From: Theristus sp. LFF4_11
Lineage: Eukaryota > Nematoda > Chromadorea > Monhysterida > Xyalidae
Assembly: GCA_030248135.1 (NCBI GenBank)
Contig: JASANC010002758.1
Span: forward strand, 1 to 64,000
DNA length: 64,000 nucleotides
Direction of reading: 5' to 3'
The position numbers and the translations under genes were made by a program. The notes beneath the pieces were generated by a model. The model was given only the letters and a program-made list of their open reading frames with translations, was not told the origin of the DNA and did no database searches. This document shows positions 11,690-22,609 of the stretch, in pieces. Position 1 is the stretch's first letter, and each line of letters starts with the position of its first letter.

Positions 11690-12492
11690 TGCTTTTGCTG
11701 TTTCATACTATTCTGAGTAGGTCGAAAATGTTGTTGATTTCCTGTCGTGGCTTTAAAATGAAGGTTGCAACCTGAAAAATTTAATACTGTGCTGCAATTG
11801 TCTGTGTTTTTTTTCACTTAACGCGTGGTCTGTTTGACTACTTGTGATGAATGTATTTTTGGCTTTTGAAACTGTTAGTGTTTCTCATTCTTCGCATTCC
11901 CCTTTTTCACGCTGAGCTGTATTTTTTTATCATGTCAGTGATTATTTTGTAATTTGTTAGCTGGTCTGGTCCTGGTCTCATTATTTTGCAGTTCGACACT
12001 GGTTTGAAAATTGTTTGCCAACTTTCGTTTGATGTAACTTTTGAACACCTTTGAACAACATGCCGATTAAAAAATCTTTCATTCGTTCGTGAAAATCGGT
12101 GCTTTGTTAAAGTGAAAAATAATTTGCTAAGTTATATTAGTCCTTTTCTACCTTGACTGATTCTTTGTTTCACTTGGCATGTTTTTGTTTTGCTGACCTC
12201 TACTTGTATATTTTTCCTACTTATGGTGCTGATGAAATTTAACAATCTCTAGAAAACTAGTGCAATTATAAATCCAACCGGTATTTTTTATGAAACTGAA
12301 AAAAGGCACTTGTTTGTTGCAAGTCAACGATCCAATAAAAATGTCAATTTGAACATTTGAAATTAGTACATTTGATTACCTTTCATGGTAACGGTGTTCA
12401 TTCCTCGTATGAAACGTATTTTTGATTTTTAATTTCTGTTATAAACTTTCATCGCTAATTTTTTTCTGAAAAACGGAAGAAGTTTGGAAGTC
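11690..12492. other. Intergenic between Arg/Ser-rich gene and DNAJC8
   Basis: AT-rich, no exon seen. It holds a possible AATAAA signal at 12334-12339. The DNAJC8 start follows the sequence AGAAGTTTGGAAGTC. No repeat family from elsewhere in the window was noticed. Confidence 0.6.
12334..12339 (+). terminator. Possible polyadenylation signal AATAAA of the Arg/Ser-rich gene
   Basis: An AATAAA 645 bp after the stop at 11689 and 154 bp before the DNAJC8 start. Support is positional only. Confidence 0.35.
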
Positions 12493-15400
12493 ATGGCGTC
12501 CTTCTCCGGCCACGGCCACAATGATGCGTTTAATCAGTTTTATTCGGAGGTAAGAATAAGAGAGAAATGGAAATTTAGAAAATTTTGCTCGTAGTTTCGT
12601 ATTTGAAGCGTTGATTGTTCACCCACCACGGCATGATGCAGCCACAAAAGCGTGCATTTTCGTTAGAGACATCGTTTCATTGGTTGTGTCCACGTCTTTG
12701 GTCACATTTGAACCCGTTGCACTTGTCAAACAAGCGCCATTCCTTCGTTTACTTTGCGAAATTCAGATTTGTTGTGCTGATTGTTCCATACAACGTTGTG
12801 TTGAAACTGTGGTCCATGCCACTTTATCCAGAAAATCGATTTTTTTAAACTCCGGAAACGTTTTTCAGGTGAAACAAATCGAACAGCAAGATGCTGTGTT
12901 GACACCAACGCAACAGATCAATCGTCTCCTCCGGCCCGGCTCCACATATTTCAATTTGAATCCGTTTGAAGTTTGTTTTGCAGTTTTTTTCCTCCACGCT
13001 TTGCAGTTTTTTTCTGGGTTTTCCTTCTGGGTAAGACTTAGGTTCTCAGATTGCATTGCAGTTTCAGAATTATTCTGATGATTCCGATCAATGCACATCT
13101 GGTTCTTCCACATCCCCGATATCAGTGGCCTGTAGTTTTCTACTCCTTTTACTGGTTCGTGGATATCCGCGTAAAGGCCTGTTTTTAACTGACGTATGCA
13201 GACGTACGGCGACATACATTCTGCATACGTCAGGTATGAACGGGCCTTTACAACACGTTCATCAGCAAAACTTTCTGTAATTACACTCTCAGAACGTTTT
13301 TTTGCACATTCTCAGGTTTTACAAGTTGACCCGGAGTCGTCAGTGGAGGAAATTAAAAAGAAATACAAACGGGTAAGCAAAGAAAACTTTTTTTGGAAAT
13401 GTTTAACGGCGCTTTGTTTTTGTGTTTAATTCAGTCAATGTGTAATTTAATAAAATTTGATATAACAACTAGGCCAGATATCACACGAAAAAAACTCACA
13501 ATCAAAACAAATCAACCATCAAGCATCGAAAATCAAAATCTGCTGTATGTGTATTAGCTAAATCAACGCAGCAATCACTGACGTTCAGGTGGCTGCGATT
13601 TTTCGATGATAACTGATGAAGTTATCCGTTTTCTTTAGTCGGCAATGAAGACAACCGTCACAGAATTGTTGTCTTTGGCGCATCTAATGCCATTTTTATT
13701 TCAGCTCTCCATTCTCATTCACCCCGACAAGAATCCAGATGATCGTGAGCGAGCCGATCAGGCGTTTGATAGTGAGTCCGGTTTTTTTGTCTCTTACTGA
13801 AAAAGAAACAAATACTCAACAATTCAATCAGCGTCTTGCATTCCAATGTCGACAATCCAATGGCACACCCTGTATGTGACGTTACGAATAGATTGCAGTC
13901 AAAAATTTGCTGAAATTAAAAATGCAACATTTCCAGTCCTAAAGAAAGCAATGACGACCGTGGAAGATCCGGATGAATTAGACCGTTGCCGGCTGATCGT
14001 GGAGGAGGCAAAGGGACGCACGGACATGGCGGTGCGAAAATGACTGGCATCGTGTTTTGGATTGATTTCGTAGTTTTTCACGCAACACACACTAGTATTT
14101 TGAAAAATACGAATGGGAAAACCGGATGTTTTCGATCATGAAACTGTTTAATGTGAGATCGTGTGAATCCTGAACAAACGTGACGGTCATCATGTACTCC
14201 TTAAGTAAGCCCGCAGGTCTTCGGCAGTTCACCAGTTGGCATTTACAGTGGAACTTCAATAAACCAGTGTGATTTGACTAACGCTTAATTGTATTCACCT
14301 ACCGTATCTCGTTTTCATACGCCTGATTCTAAAATCGCTGATTAAAATTGATCGTGTTTTTGCGTTTTTTTGCAGGCAGAAGAGAAGCGAAAACAGCTGC
14401 GACGCGAAGGAAAGCCACCGATCGTAGACGAGGACGATCCTGTTAAGGTGCGTTTGGCGAAGTTTCGCACACTGGGGTCTGGAACTGCAGTCTATTTTCT
14501 GTATCACGTGTAATTAGCTGATTGGCTTTCGTGACCACGTGATGCATGCAAAAACGTGCAAGAAACAAAACAGTTCACGGTTTTCATGTTTTTTTTACTT
14601 TTCTTTCACTGTGCTTTTGCAGAAACGACACGCGATCGCGACTCTCACCACGAAAATCTTCGCCGAACGAGAACGAAAGCGAAAACAGCTGACCGAACGC
14701 TCTAACGATGAATTGTGAGTTGTTTGGTTTGGCATTCGAAATTTCGAAACCGTAACAGAAAATATTCATGATTGTCTGAAAGGGTTTTTTTTCCAGGAAA
14801 CGAAAAGCAGAGGAGGACATCCAGGCAGCGGAGGAACGCCGCATACAAGAGGAGTACGCCAAGAATTTTGACGTTAGCGGATTTGCAGTTTTTTTGTCTT
14901 CGTTTTTCTAGCTCTGGAGATTTTCTCTATTCTTTCTTCATTATTTGTTGTTCGATCTGCGATGTTTCTCTCAATCGTAGTTGTTCTGTTGTAGCGTAAT
15001 TCAGGACATTAAAACTGTAAAATACAGGGTGGGCCAAAAAAAGGTTCCATTTTCAAACTGCTGTCACTGGCTGGTGTTTTAATAGTATGAGCTGAAATTT
15101 TCAGCACTGATAAAACATGTGTTGCCATTTTACTGACAAAAATTTTTTCCCGATATATAATTCCTAGCGCTCACTGTGGCAGATTTTCTAAAAAGCTCGA
15201 AAAATCAACAAATTGACTGAAATGAGTGCAAGAAAAAATTAGTATCAAGATGCGTGATTCAATTTTGAAACTGTTGCGAAGGTGACAAATTGGTCTTTTT
15301 GGATACCCGTGATAGTTCAAAGCATGCGCTCAGAGTGGAAAGGTCTCACACTTGAATTGCATTTGAGTACCTCGAGCGAAATTCTGATGTTTCACAACGG

Positions 15401-16484
15401 ACTCGAGTCAGCAGCCATGCGACTGCGACAAAGAATTGTTCAGTTGATTTTTGTTTTCTGTGTTGCTCTGTCTGTTAATTTGTTTCTTTTGAAAAGTTTT
15501 TCTGCGGATACGACAAACCTTGATGATGATTTGGATGTCTACGAGCAATGATTCGTTGTTAAATTCTTGGTTATAAAGCCGTTTTTTTGAAAATTTGGGA
15601 ATTTTTAAACATTTTGCTGTAAAACTGAATCTACTTGACCAAACTGGATAAAAATTTCGTCAGAAAAATGGCATCACATGTTTTATCAATGCTAAAAATT
15701 TCAGCTCATAATATTGAAATACCAGCCAGTGACAGCAGTTTGAAAATGGAACCTTTTTTTGGCCCACCCTGTACTGATGTGTGTTGTGACGTCCGCCTAT
15801 TTTCGCCTTCGCCTGTGGCCTACGGACTGACACTGCGAATGCTGGAAACTGTTTTCTTTTTTGCGGATTCGCCCGAAAAGCGGCGGCGGCGAGACTGACC
15901 ACTGGCAGTCTGTATGTAACACACCAGCAAAAATGGACATCAATTGCTGATGCTTCATAGCTGATATTAAAATAAGACAACTAGAAGCGTACGAGCGCTG
16001 ATTGTTCTTTTTCAATGTAGCAGTGTTTGTAGTTTTTTCACACAAACTACAGCGTGTTGTACGTACTGCCAAAAAGCGCTGCGATATCATCGATCGATCG
16101 ACCAGTGTCTGAATTATGAAATGTGTGAATCTGAAATTACGGTGACGTTCAGTTATTGAGTTTAGAAATGGGGTGGTGATGGTGACATTGATTAGCCGCA
16201 AGATTTGCTGTGTTTCACTGCGCACTCCGAGATTGGCTGCATATTTATGAATCGAGCACGCTGATTGGTTGAACCTACAACAAAAACCGATTGCACAATT
16301 CTTACAGGAGTCACGTGACGATCGAGTCAGCTCGTGGAAAAAGTTTCGCACGAACAAGGACAAATCAAAGACACGCGGCATGTTTAAGCCGCCGAAGCCG
16401 AAACTGGAGACCTCCGGCATTCCGAAGCCGAACCCGTCGCAGTCGAAGAAGGACCGAAAACCGGACCGGACTGCCTCATTTTGA
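12493..16484 (+). CDS. DNAJC8: DnaJ homolog subfamily C member 8 (spliceosome-associated)
   Basis: Complete, 9 exons: 12493-12549, 12869-12970, 13316-13372, 13705-13771, 13937-14031, 14376-14447, 14623-14714, 14797-14872 and 16308-16484; 264 residues, close to the human protein of about 250. Phases agree at all junctions. Diagnostic blocks: INRLLRPGSTYFNLNPFE, VLQVDPESSVEEIKKKYKR, the J-domain HPD within LSILIHPDKNPDD, RREGKPPIVDEDDP, EEYAKNFD and ESRDDRVSSWKKF. In animals DNAJC8 is a nuclear J-domain protein found in spliceosomes that interacts with SRPK1 and Hsp70; here that is by homology. The J domain is split by three introns right after FE, KR and FD. The C-terminus is Lys/Pro-rich. Intron 8 (1.4 kb) holds a mariner-type element. 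An AATAAA lies at 16657. Confidence 0.97.
14488..14550. repeat. Family P fragment in DNAJC8 intron 6
   Basis: Contains CAGTCTATTTTCTGTATCAC, AATTAGCTGATTGGCTTTC and CCACGTGATGCATGC, the order seen in one arm of family P. The mirror arm is missing. Confidence 0.5.
15025..15771. mobile_element. Tc1/mariner-type non-autonomous element in DNAJC8 intron 8
   Basis: 747 bp with long terminal inverted repeats (over 100 bp) beginning CAGGGTGGGCCAAAAAAAGG and ending in the reverse complement. It is flanked by TA on both sides (15023-15024 and 15772-15773). CAGGGTG ends with a TA target duplication are typical of the IS630/Tc1/mariner superfamily. An internal open frame at 15282-15551 shows no transposase motif I recognise. 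It accounts for half of the intron. Confidence 0.9.
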
Positions 16485-16656
16485 TTTGCTGTTTGCGGTT
16501 TTTCAATGATACGATTCTGTAAAGCTCTGTCATGTTTCGTTGTTGTTCTTGGAGTTTCTTTTTTGTATTGTGTGCTTCGTTAGTGCTTTTTCTCATTCGG
16601 TTTTCTGTTTGAAACACACAATTTACGTTTCTGGTAATGCGGAAAGATGAATGATG

Positions 16657-16662
16657 AATAAA
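16657..16662 (+). terminator. Polyadenylation signal AATAAA of DNAJC8
   Basis: AATAAA 173 bp after the stop codon of DNAJC8, a normal 3' UTR distance. Confidence 0.6.
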
Positions 16663-16772
16663 GTGAATCTTGATGTTGGAAAATGAAATCTTAATGTTTG
16701 ATTTCGAAAGCTCAGCAATCCAAAACGTTAGTTGGCGGCCTCACTGGTTGGCGTCTCATAAAAAAAGTACTA

Positions 16773-17222
16773 CCGTATTACCTCTATTAAACCCCCCCCC
16801 CCAAAATTAAACCCCCCCCCAAAAATAAACCCCCACCCCCTCGACAAGTTTCCAAATAATCCCCCCCCAAAAATAAACCCCCATGGGGGTTTATTAGAAA
16901 CCTGTTTGAAACACATACCTAGCGAATTCAGTGGCTGAATGCAGTGACATTGGTGAAATTGTGCTACCAAAGGCCCCAAAGGGATGAGTTGGCGGTAATT
17001 TCATTACAAAAGGCTGTTACCAAAGGAAATCTCTGTGAAAAGTAGAAGTTTCTGCGACTTCCTTCCTGCCATGGAAGGTATTTTTGCCATTTTGCCCACC
17101 CCTAAAAATGGTTTCCAAATAAACCCCCCCCCCAAAATAATCCCCCCCCCAAAAATAAACCCCCACCCCCAGAAGTCGCTGAAGAAATAAACCCCCATGG
17201 GGGTTTAATAGAGGTAATACGG
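16773..17222. mobile_element. C-tract inverted-repeat element, family C, copy 1
   Basis: Terminal inverted repeats CCGTATTACCTCTATTAAAC at the left and its reverse complement at the right, flanked by TA (16771-16772 and 17223-17224). The interior has runs of C9-C11 between AAAATTAAA/AAAAATAAA blocks and a CCCCCATGGGGG palindrome. The same structure and interior occur at 47065-47540. No coding potential. Confidence 0.9.
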
Positions 17223-18124
17223 TAATTGGCAAAACCGGGTCTACCTTTAAGCCGAACATTTGGAATAAGAAATGTTTGCCGTTTGTGATGAAAATTTTGT
17301 TTGAAAACCTTCAAGCACACAAACAGGTTTTGAACTTCATGGTTGCAAATCGTCCGTCAAGTAAGGTAAAAACAAGAGTTCGTTTTTTGCAAGAGCACAA
17401 CTGATGGTTCAGCAGACCTACAGTACGTTTCGTTAAACGTTTTTAGCAAAATGCCGCGAAAAAATAACGGGACCGGGTTAAAAGAAAGACTAATTTCGCC
17501 ACAAATGGGGCTCTTGGTTCCCTGACCAAACCGATACCGATTCCGGTTCATTCTTCCGAAACCGTACTCTGCCAAATAAGTAACAGGTTTGAAGAAATAT
17601 TCTGTACAACTGATGTTTCACAACTTATGTGTTAGATTAGATAGCTCGTACCCGCTAAAATCTTCTTCTCAGTGTGAAAACGGTCTGCGTTAGGGAGTCG
17701 TTCTTTCCTTTTTGTCGAGCCGTTTCGTTGTTGACATGGCGTATAGCCGCTTTGTTGCTGATGTTTTCAACTTTGCCTGCCCGGAAACACATATTGACTA
17801 AAATTGAACTCTTTTTCCACGTCTGTCCGAGGGTGTGCCTGTGGGTATGCATGTAACGCATATTATTGACAGCTGATTTAGCTTAAAAGACTTCTTAGTG
17901 CCTGGCATTCGCCAATCAGTGTCCTGAAGTTTTTGTTGTTGAAACAGTGTGACCAATCAGTTAAGTTTTGCAAAACAATGGAAATTGTTGCTAAGGAGTT
18001 TAAAAATACTGTTCTGTAAAACTAAAGCTAACATATGACATATTCAACTCAGCACCCACTCCGTCTTTCACACTGCCACGCACGAAATTGTAATGCGCAT
18101 GTTCGCAAATGCACAATATATGTA

Positions 18125-18629
18125 CAGGGTGAGAAATAACGTCAATTTTTGAAACACTTCGATCTCGCGACTGACTAACGTCTGAGGCTGAAATTTGCAC
18201 CACTTATAGTCATTTGGTTGCTATTTGTTGTGTGAAATTTTAGCCAAAAATGTTAACTCTGTTAGGCACAATGGTACTTTTATCCAAAATTTTACATTTT
18301 CACTGTTTTTTTACATTTTTTAGCATTGGCGGGATTCACGTCATGATCGTAATTCAAGTGTTCTTCTGGCAATATCACATCGTGTTTTGTTTCACGATCG
18401 TCTGCTCCATAATTAGTTTTATTTTAGTTGTTTAAACAGTTCAATGTGTCCACCGTTGTTTTCAACGGCCGCTTGCAAGCGATGCCTGAAGCTTTGCAGA
18501 ACTTTGCAATGCAGTGGTCGGTCACTGTTGATCTGCTCAAGGCCACTGTGAATTTTCACCTTCAGTTCTTCTACAGTTCGGGGCTTCGTTCATAAACCAA
18601 ATGCATCAGATGAATTTTTGAACACCCTG
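18125..18629 (-). mobile_element. Decayed Tc1/mariner-type element with transposase remnant
   Basis: 505 bp starting CAGGGTGAGAAATAACG and ending TTTTTGAACACCCTG, flanked by TA (18123-18124 and 18630-18631). The minus strand near the right end encodes the tail of a DDE transposase. Most of the transposase is deleted. Confidence 0.85.
18436..18590 (-). pseudogene. C-terminal remnant of an IS630/mariner-type transposase
   Basis: The minus-strand frame reads RTVEELKVKIHSGLEQINSD, later RHRLQAAVENNGGHIE. The pattern R-T-V-E-E-L-K ... F-R-x-R-L-x-x-x-V-x-x-N-G-G-H-I-E is typical of the C-terminal end of many arthropod and nematode transposases of this superfamily. The catalytic DDE region is absent. 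Confidence 0.75.
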
Positions 18630-18967
18630 TATATTTGCATGTTGATTGAGTGCGTGCGTACAATGTGTGTGGTTGCTTGTGCAGAAACGTGACCCAATTG
18701 TGGAGTCAAAAGCGCCATTTCTTGAACGTATTTTCACTTTTGATTTTGGTTCTGAAACCATTTCGTGCTCAAAGCGAATGCAAAGCGAACAAAAAGCTAA
18801 AAAAGCTGAATTTCGCGATTATTGTGTTTTCGAAAACTTGGCGCGCTCATTCATCCAAGTACGGTATTTTTTAAATGGTAACATGGTCGAATGCTAACCT
18901 GCACAATAAAAAATTCCATTTCCTTTGCCGATTCCTTTGCCTATTTTTTACTTTTCCCTATTCTTTT

Positions 18968-19183
18968 ATTATCAATTTTTTTAAGTTCTGCGACTGAATG
19001 TGTGTGCAGACGTAGAAAGGAAACCAGTTTTAATCGTTATGTGGCAATTCAAAGTCGCCTAAGTGACTCTGCCATATGTAGGGGACTCGGATCACTTTAC
19101 CAATTTTGAATTCCGCGTCCTGCATGAAACTGTTTATGTCTATGCGCGCATTGAGTTGCAGAACCAAAATTAAAGATCATACC
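18968..19183 (+). repeat. Element family G, copy 2
   Basis: Ends TTCTGCGACTGAATGTGTG and GCGCATTGAGTTGCAGAACC. The interior shares GGAAACCAGTTTTAATC, GGGGACTCGGATCACTTT and CCAATTTTGAATTCC with the other copies. Intergenic. Confidence 0.8.
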
Positions 19184-22100
19184 TATTTTTCACTTTTTCC
19201 AATTTACAATTAGTTCATTTGCCTAATTTTTTAATCAAAGTTGTAGAATAGAAATCTGAGCCTATCTGAGCACCAGGTAGAGGGTAATGGTAAAAACTAC
19301 CCAAGTAAAAAATCGACAAAGGAAATGAAAATGTTTAGCGTGTGAATGGTGGAAAAAACGTCGAAATGGTCAACTTTTCAATTCCGTTTCTATTTTCAAG
19401 ATAGCTTGCTATGACGGTTGAAACGAACACAATTTCCATATAAGCGCCTAGTCAGTCACACACACACAGCGTGCCACACAATGCAGCATGTATGTAAGCT
19501 GGCTCACTGCACTGAACTGAACATTGACCAAGGCTGAATTTGAATGATACTGGAACACGCGCGGAACGCGCATATTTTCTGCGCATGGTTGAAGCATTTT
19601 ATTTATTAGTCTCTGCTCTTTCTCGCTGTCTGTCTGTCTTGTGTACTGGTGGTGAAGCATTAGAATTTTGCGCGCTGGGAGAAAATTTGTGGTAAACTTT
19701 GGGCGACAGCCTTTTCGCCACTGTGTGACCAATAATTCCACACAAGCATGTTATTTGTACCACAGAATTTTCGACCAATATACCACAAGCTTGTTGTTAA
19801 GGTCCGATTTTGCGTGTCTTTTCAAAAGCGTCCTCAGTGTACAAAATGCATTTGTAGACGGGAAAACCGTCAAAATCGTAGTAGCACATGCAGAATTCTC
19901 TGCTTTTGTCCCCCCCCGCGCTCTCCAGTGGCTGGTGGTTTCCTTTTTGTTTCATCTTCATGTCGTTGTGCGTGTGTTTGTAAAAGGATTTATTTTCTAA
20001 TATAATAAAACGGAACACACACGGAAATGTTTTCGTTGTGTTTTTGAATACGATACGATATGACTAAGAGCGCTCGGGTTTTATGGTTTTTTTGGTGCGC
20101 AAAAATATTCTGGACCTATTCAGGTTGTTACATTCATGTTGATTGTAGCTAATTTTGAATGCAGTCCGGTTTTTCAAAACTCGAACTGAAATCAAACAAA
20201 TTCGAAAGCGAAATCTAACGGCACATTTCAAATGTGTGTGTATCCCATTCGTAGAAAGCTGTTCGGATAGTCGATCATAATGTGAGTGCAAATTTGTGAG
20301 ACACCACTCTTCTTCATATAATATGTTCGAAGCTATAAGTAAATTTGTGTGCATGTGCATTTCTAAAAAAACCACAAAGACCATCGCTAAAATCACTTTT
20401 ACTAAACCTGTTACCACGAATGGTATCAAGAATTGGATTCTCATTAGCATAATCTGCTTATTCTCTCCTTTCAGGAGAAAGCGCATCGCATTTGCGGGCG
20501 AAGCAAACATTTTTGCTTCAGCTCATGCAACACTGGCGCTTCACGATTTCATGTTTTCTTTCTTGTGGCGTCTTATTTTCGTTCAACAAGCGCTTTCTTT
20601 TACGTCTGCCGGTTGTTTTTAGTTCTATTATAATTTCGAGTTTGCTGCACTTTTATGTGCTCTTCTTTTCACTGTGTCGGTTTTTGTATCTTGTTTTTGC
20701 CGGAGTTTTCAATCGAATTTTATTGCCTGAAACGGAAATGAAAGAGAGAGACACGGCAGAAGCGACAACGCAACAAGCACGAGAGGAGGGTTCATCCAGC
20801 AAATCAACAGGATTCGGCGTGCGATTATCTGGTGCCAATTTCCCAGGTCAAACGACGAGTGGTACATTCGGGAAGCAGCGCAGAAGTTTTTCAAATGCAA
20901 TTTCTGAGAATTCGAAACACTTATGTTCATCTTCTCTTTTCAATTCTATTTTCCGACACAGCAAATTCGATTCATAGCTCATCACCAGTTTTTTACTGTG
21001 GTTACATCAGACGTTTCACCGGAGTGACATGCCGAGTCCTGGTTTGTACGATAAATGTGCAATGTGTATGACACGCAATTTTGTGCTTTTGGACGACTAC
21101 AAGTGCACGTTCCTGAGTCCGGTGTGTGCCTTCTTCTTGACTTAAAATATGCGCATTGAGCTTTTGTTTCTGATGCTTTCAAAACGTGATTTAGAGACGT
21201 TTATTGAAGATGAAATTCATTCAATCAGCGTGCTTTTCGCAACATCAGGAATTTCACGAATTTAGAAAATCGTTAGCGCAACTGCTTTTTCCTGTTTGCT
21301 GCAACATTGTAATAGAACAGTGACTTCAAAAGTTCCAAACACCTCGTAAATCCGAAGTGCAAACAATCTTTTATGAAACACCAGTTCAAACGTGTTGACT
21401 GTTGACACGCGCGTTCATAAAGAATATGGATGCAACACTTTCGCAAATATTTATGTGATGCAACTTCAGCTGTGACTTTCAACCGCGTAAACGTTTCTCG
21501 CAATGTCTGTGATTAGAAATATAACATTTCCCTTTCAACCAATCTTATACCAGGACTGAGGCTAAACAGTTTCAATAATCTTCTTCTTTCACACTTGTAA
21601 TTCTGGGAAGTTTCCATTTGAGCGCCTGTTAATTCGGTGTGCGCATTTCAGTCGGTTGCACACGCCCATTGGTCACATTGACCGGATTGCGTGCTTTGTT
21701 AAAAAAGCGATACAGTTGTATAGGTAAATGAGCAATTAGGTATTCTTAGAACATTTTGTTGGTGTTTTATCAGTCGTAAAAGAAAAGAAAAACTGAAAAA
21801 ATACGTGTCATAAACCCCATTTTTATAGTTTTTTTATCTTCAGGACGCGCGCGCGCGCAGCGAGGTGTCGTGGTGATAAAAAAGAACTTTTCATTTTGCA
21901 ACCGAACTTTTTTTCTCGCGCAATTTGACCAGGGGTGATTTACAACTGAGCCTTTCAATGTGTTGTTTTATTTTCTTCGCACATTGTATCTGATTTTTGT
22001 TCACCGGCTTCAGTAGGAAATAAAACATTTTTTTCACTGAAAAATGCTTACGCTACACACAATTTTAGGTCATTTGTGATGCGTTTTTATGAGGTTTTTA

Positions 22101-22609
22101 TTGGGATATATGCTTTCTGGAAAGATCGCTTCGCGCAAGTTGCCCCATCATCGGTCATTCAAAGTGGAATTCGAATATTTTTGCTCATTTTTCTTGCTCG
22201 TCGCGATTTATTTTCAATTTTTTTTCGGATGTTTGCATAGGTTTTTTTGCATATCATACTGCGAATCAGCTTTTTTTTTGTAAATACCTAAATCGTTCAC
22301 CAAACGAGTAAACGACCTAACACTAACAATTTTTTCTGAAATATTCCATTCCATTATTTGCAGAACTCGCACATAGGCGGTTCGCGTTTAATGAGAGAAA
22401 ACAAACATTTGAATGGTTTGCAATTTATCTGCAGCAGTGATAGCGTCGAAAATATTACGTTCAAAAAAACGTTTCCTGCAAAAATACAAAACCAGAAATT
22501 TGACGCAGCGTTTCGGTATTCGGATGCGCTGAACTGAACAGCGCGCGAGCTTTATTTATTTTTCTGATCAAATATATTTCATTAACAAGAAGAGAAAACT
22601 GAAATTATC

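Larger units (their letters stand above)
16485..22609. other. Gene-free stretch between DNAJC8 and the CaaX-protein gene
   Basis: After the DNAJC8 3' UTR I find no supported gene. It contains a C-tract inverted-repeat element (16773-17222), a decayed mariner (18125-18629) and a family G element (18968-19183). The rest is AT-rich with isolated CCAATCAG motifs (for example near 17912 and 17953). An open frame at 20741-20977 has a coding-like look but no match or splice context. Confidence 0.6.

Noticed and set aside
15282..15551. Transposase in the DNAJC8 intron element
   Set aside because: The open frame has no DDE-type or helix-turn-helix signature I recognise.
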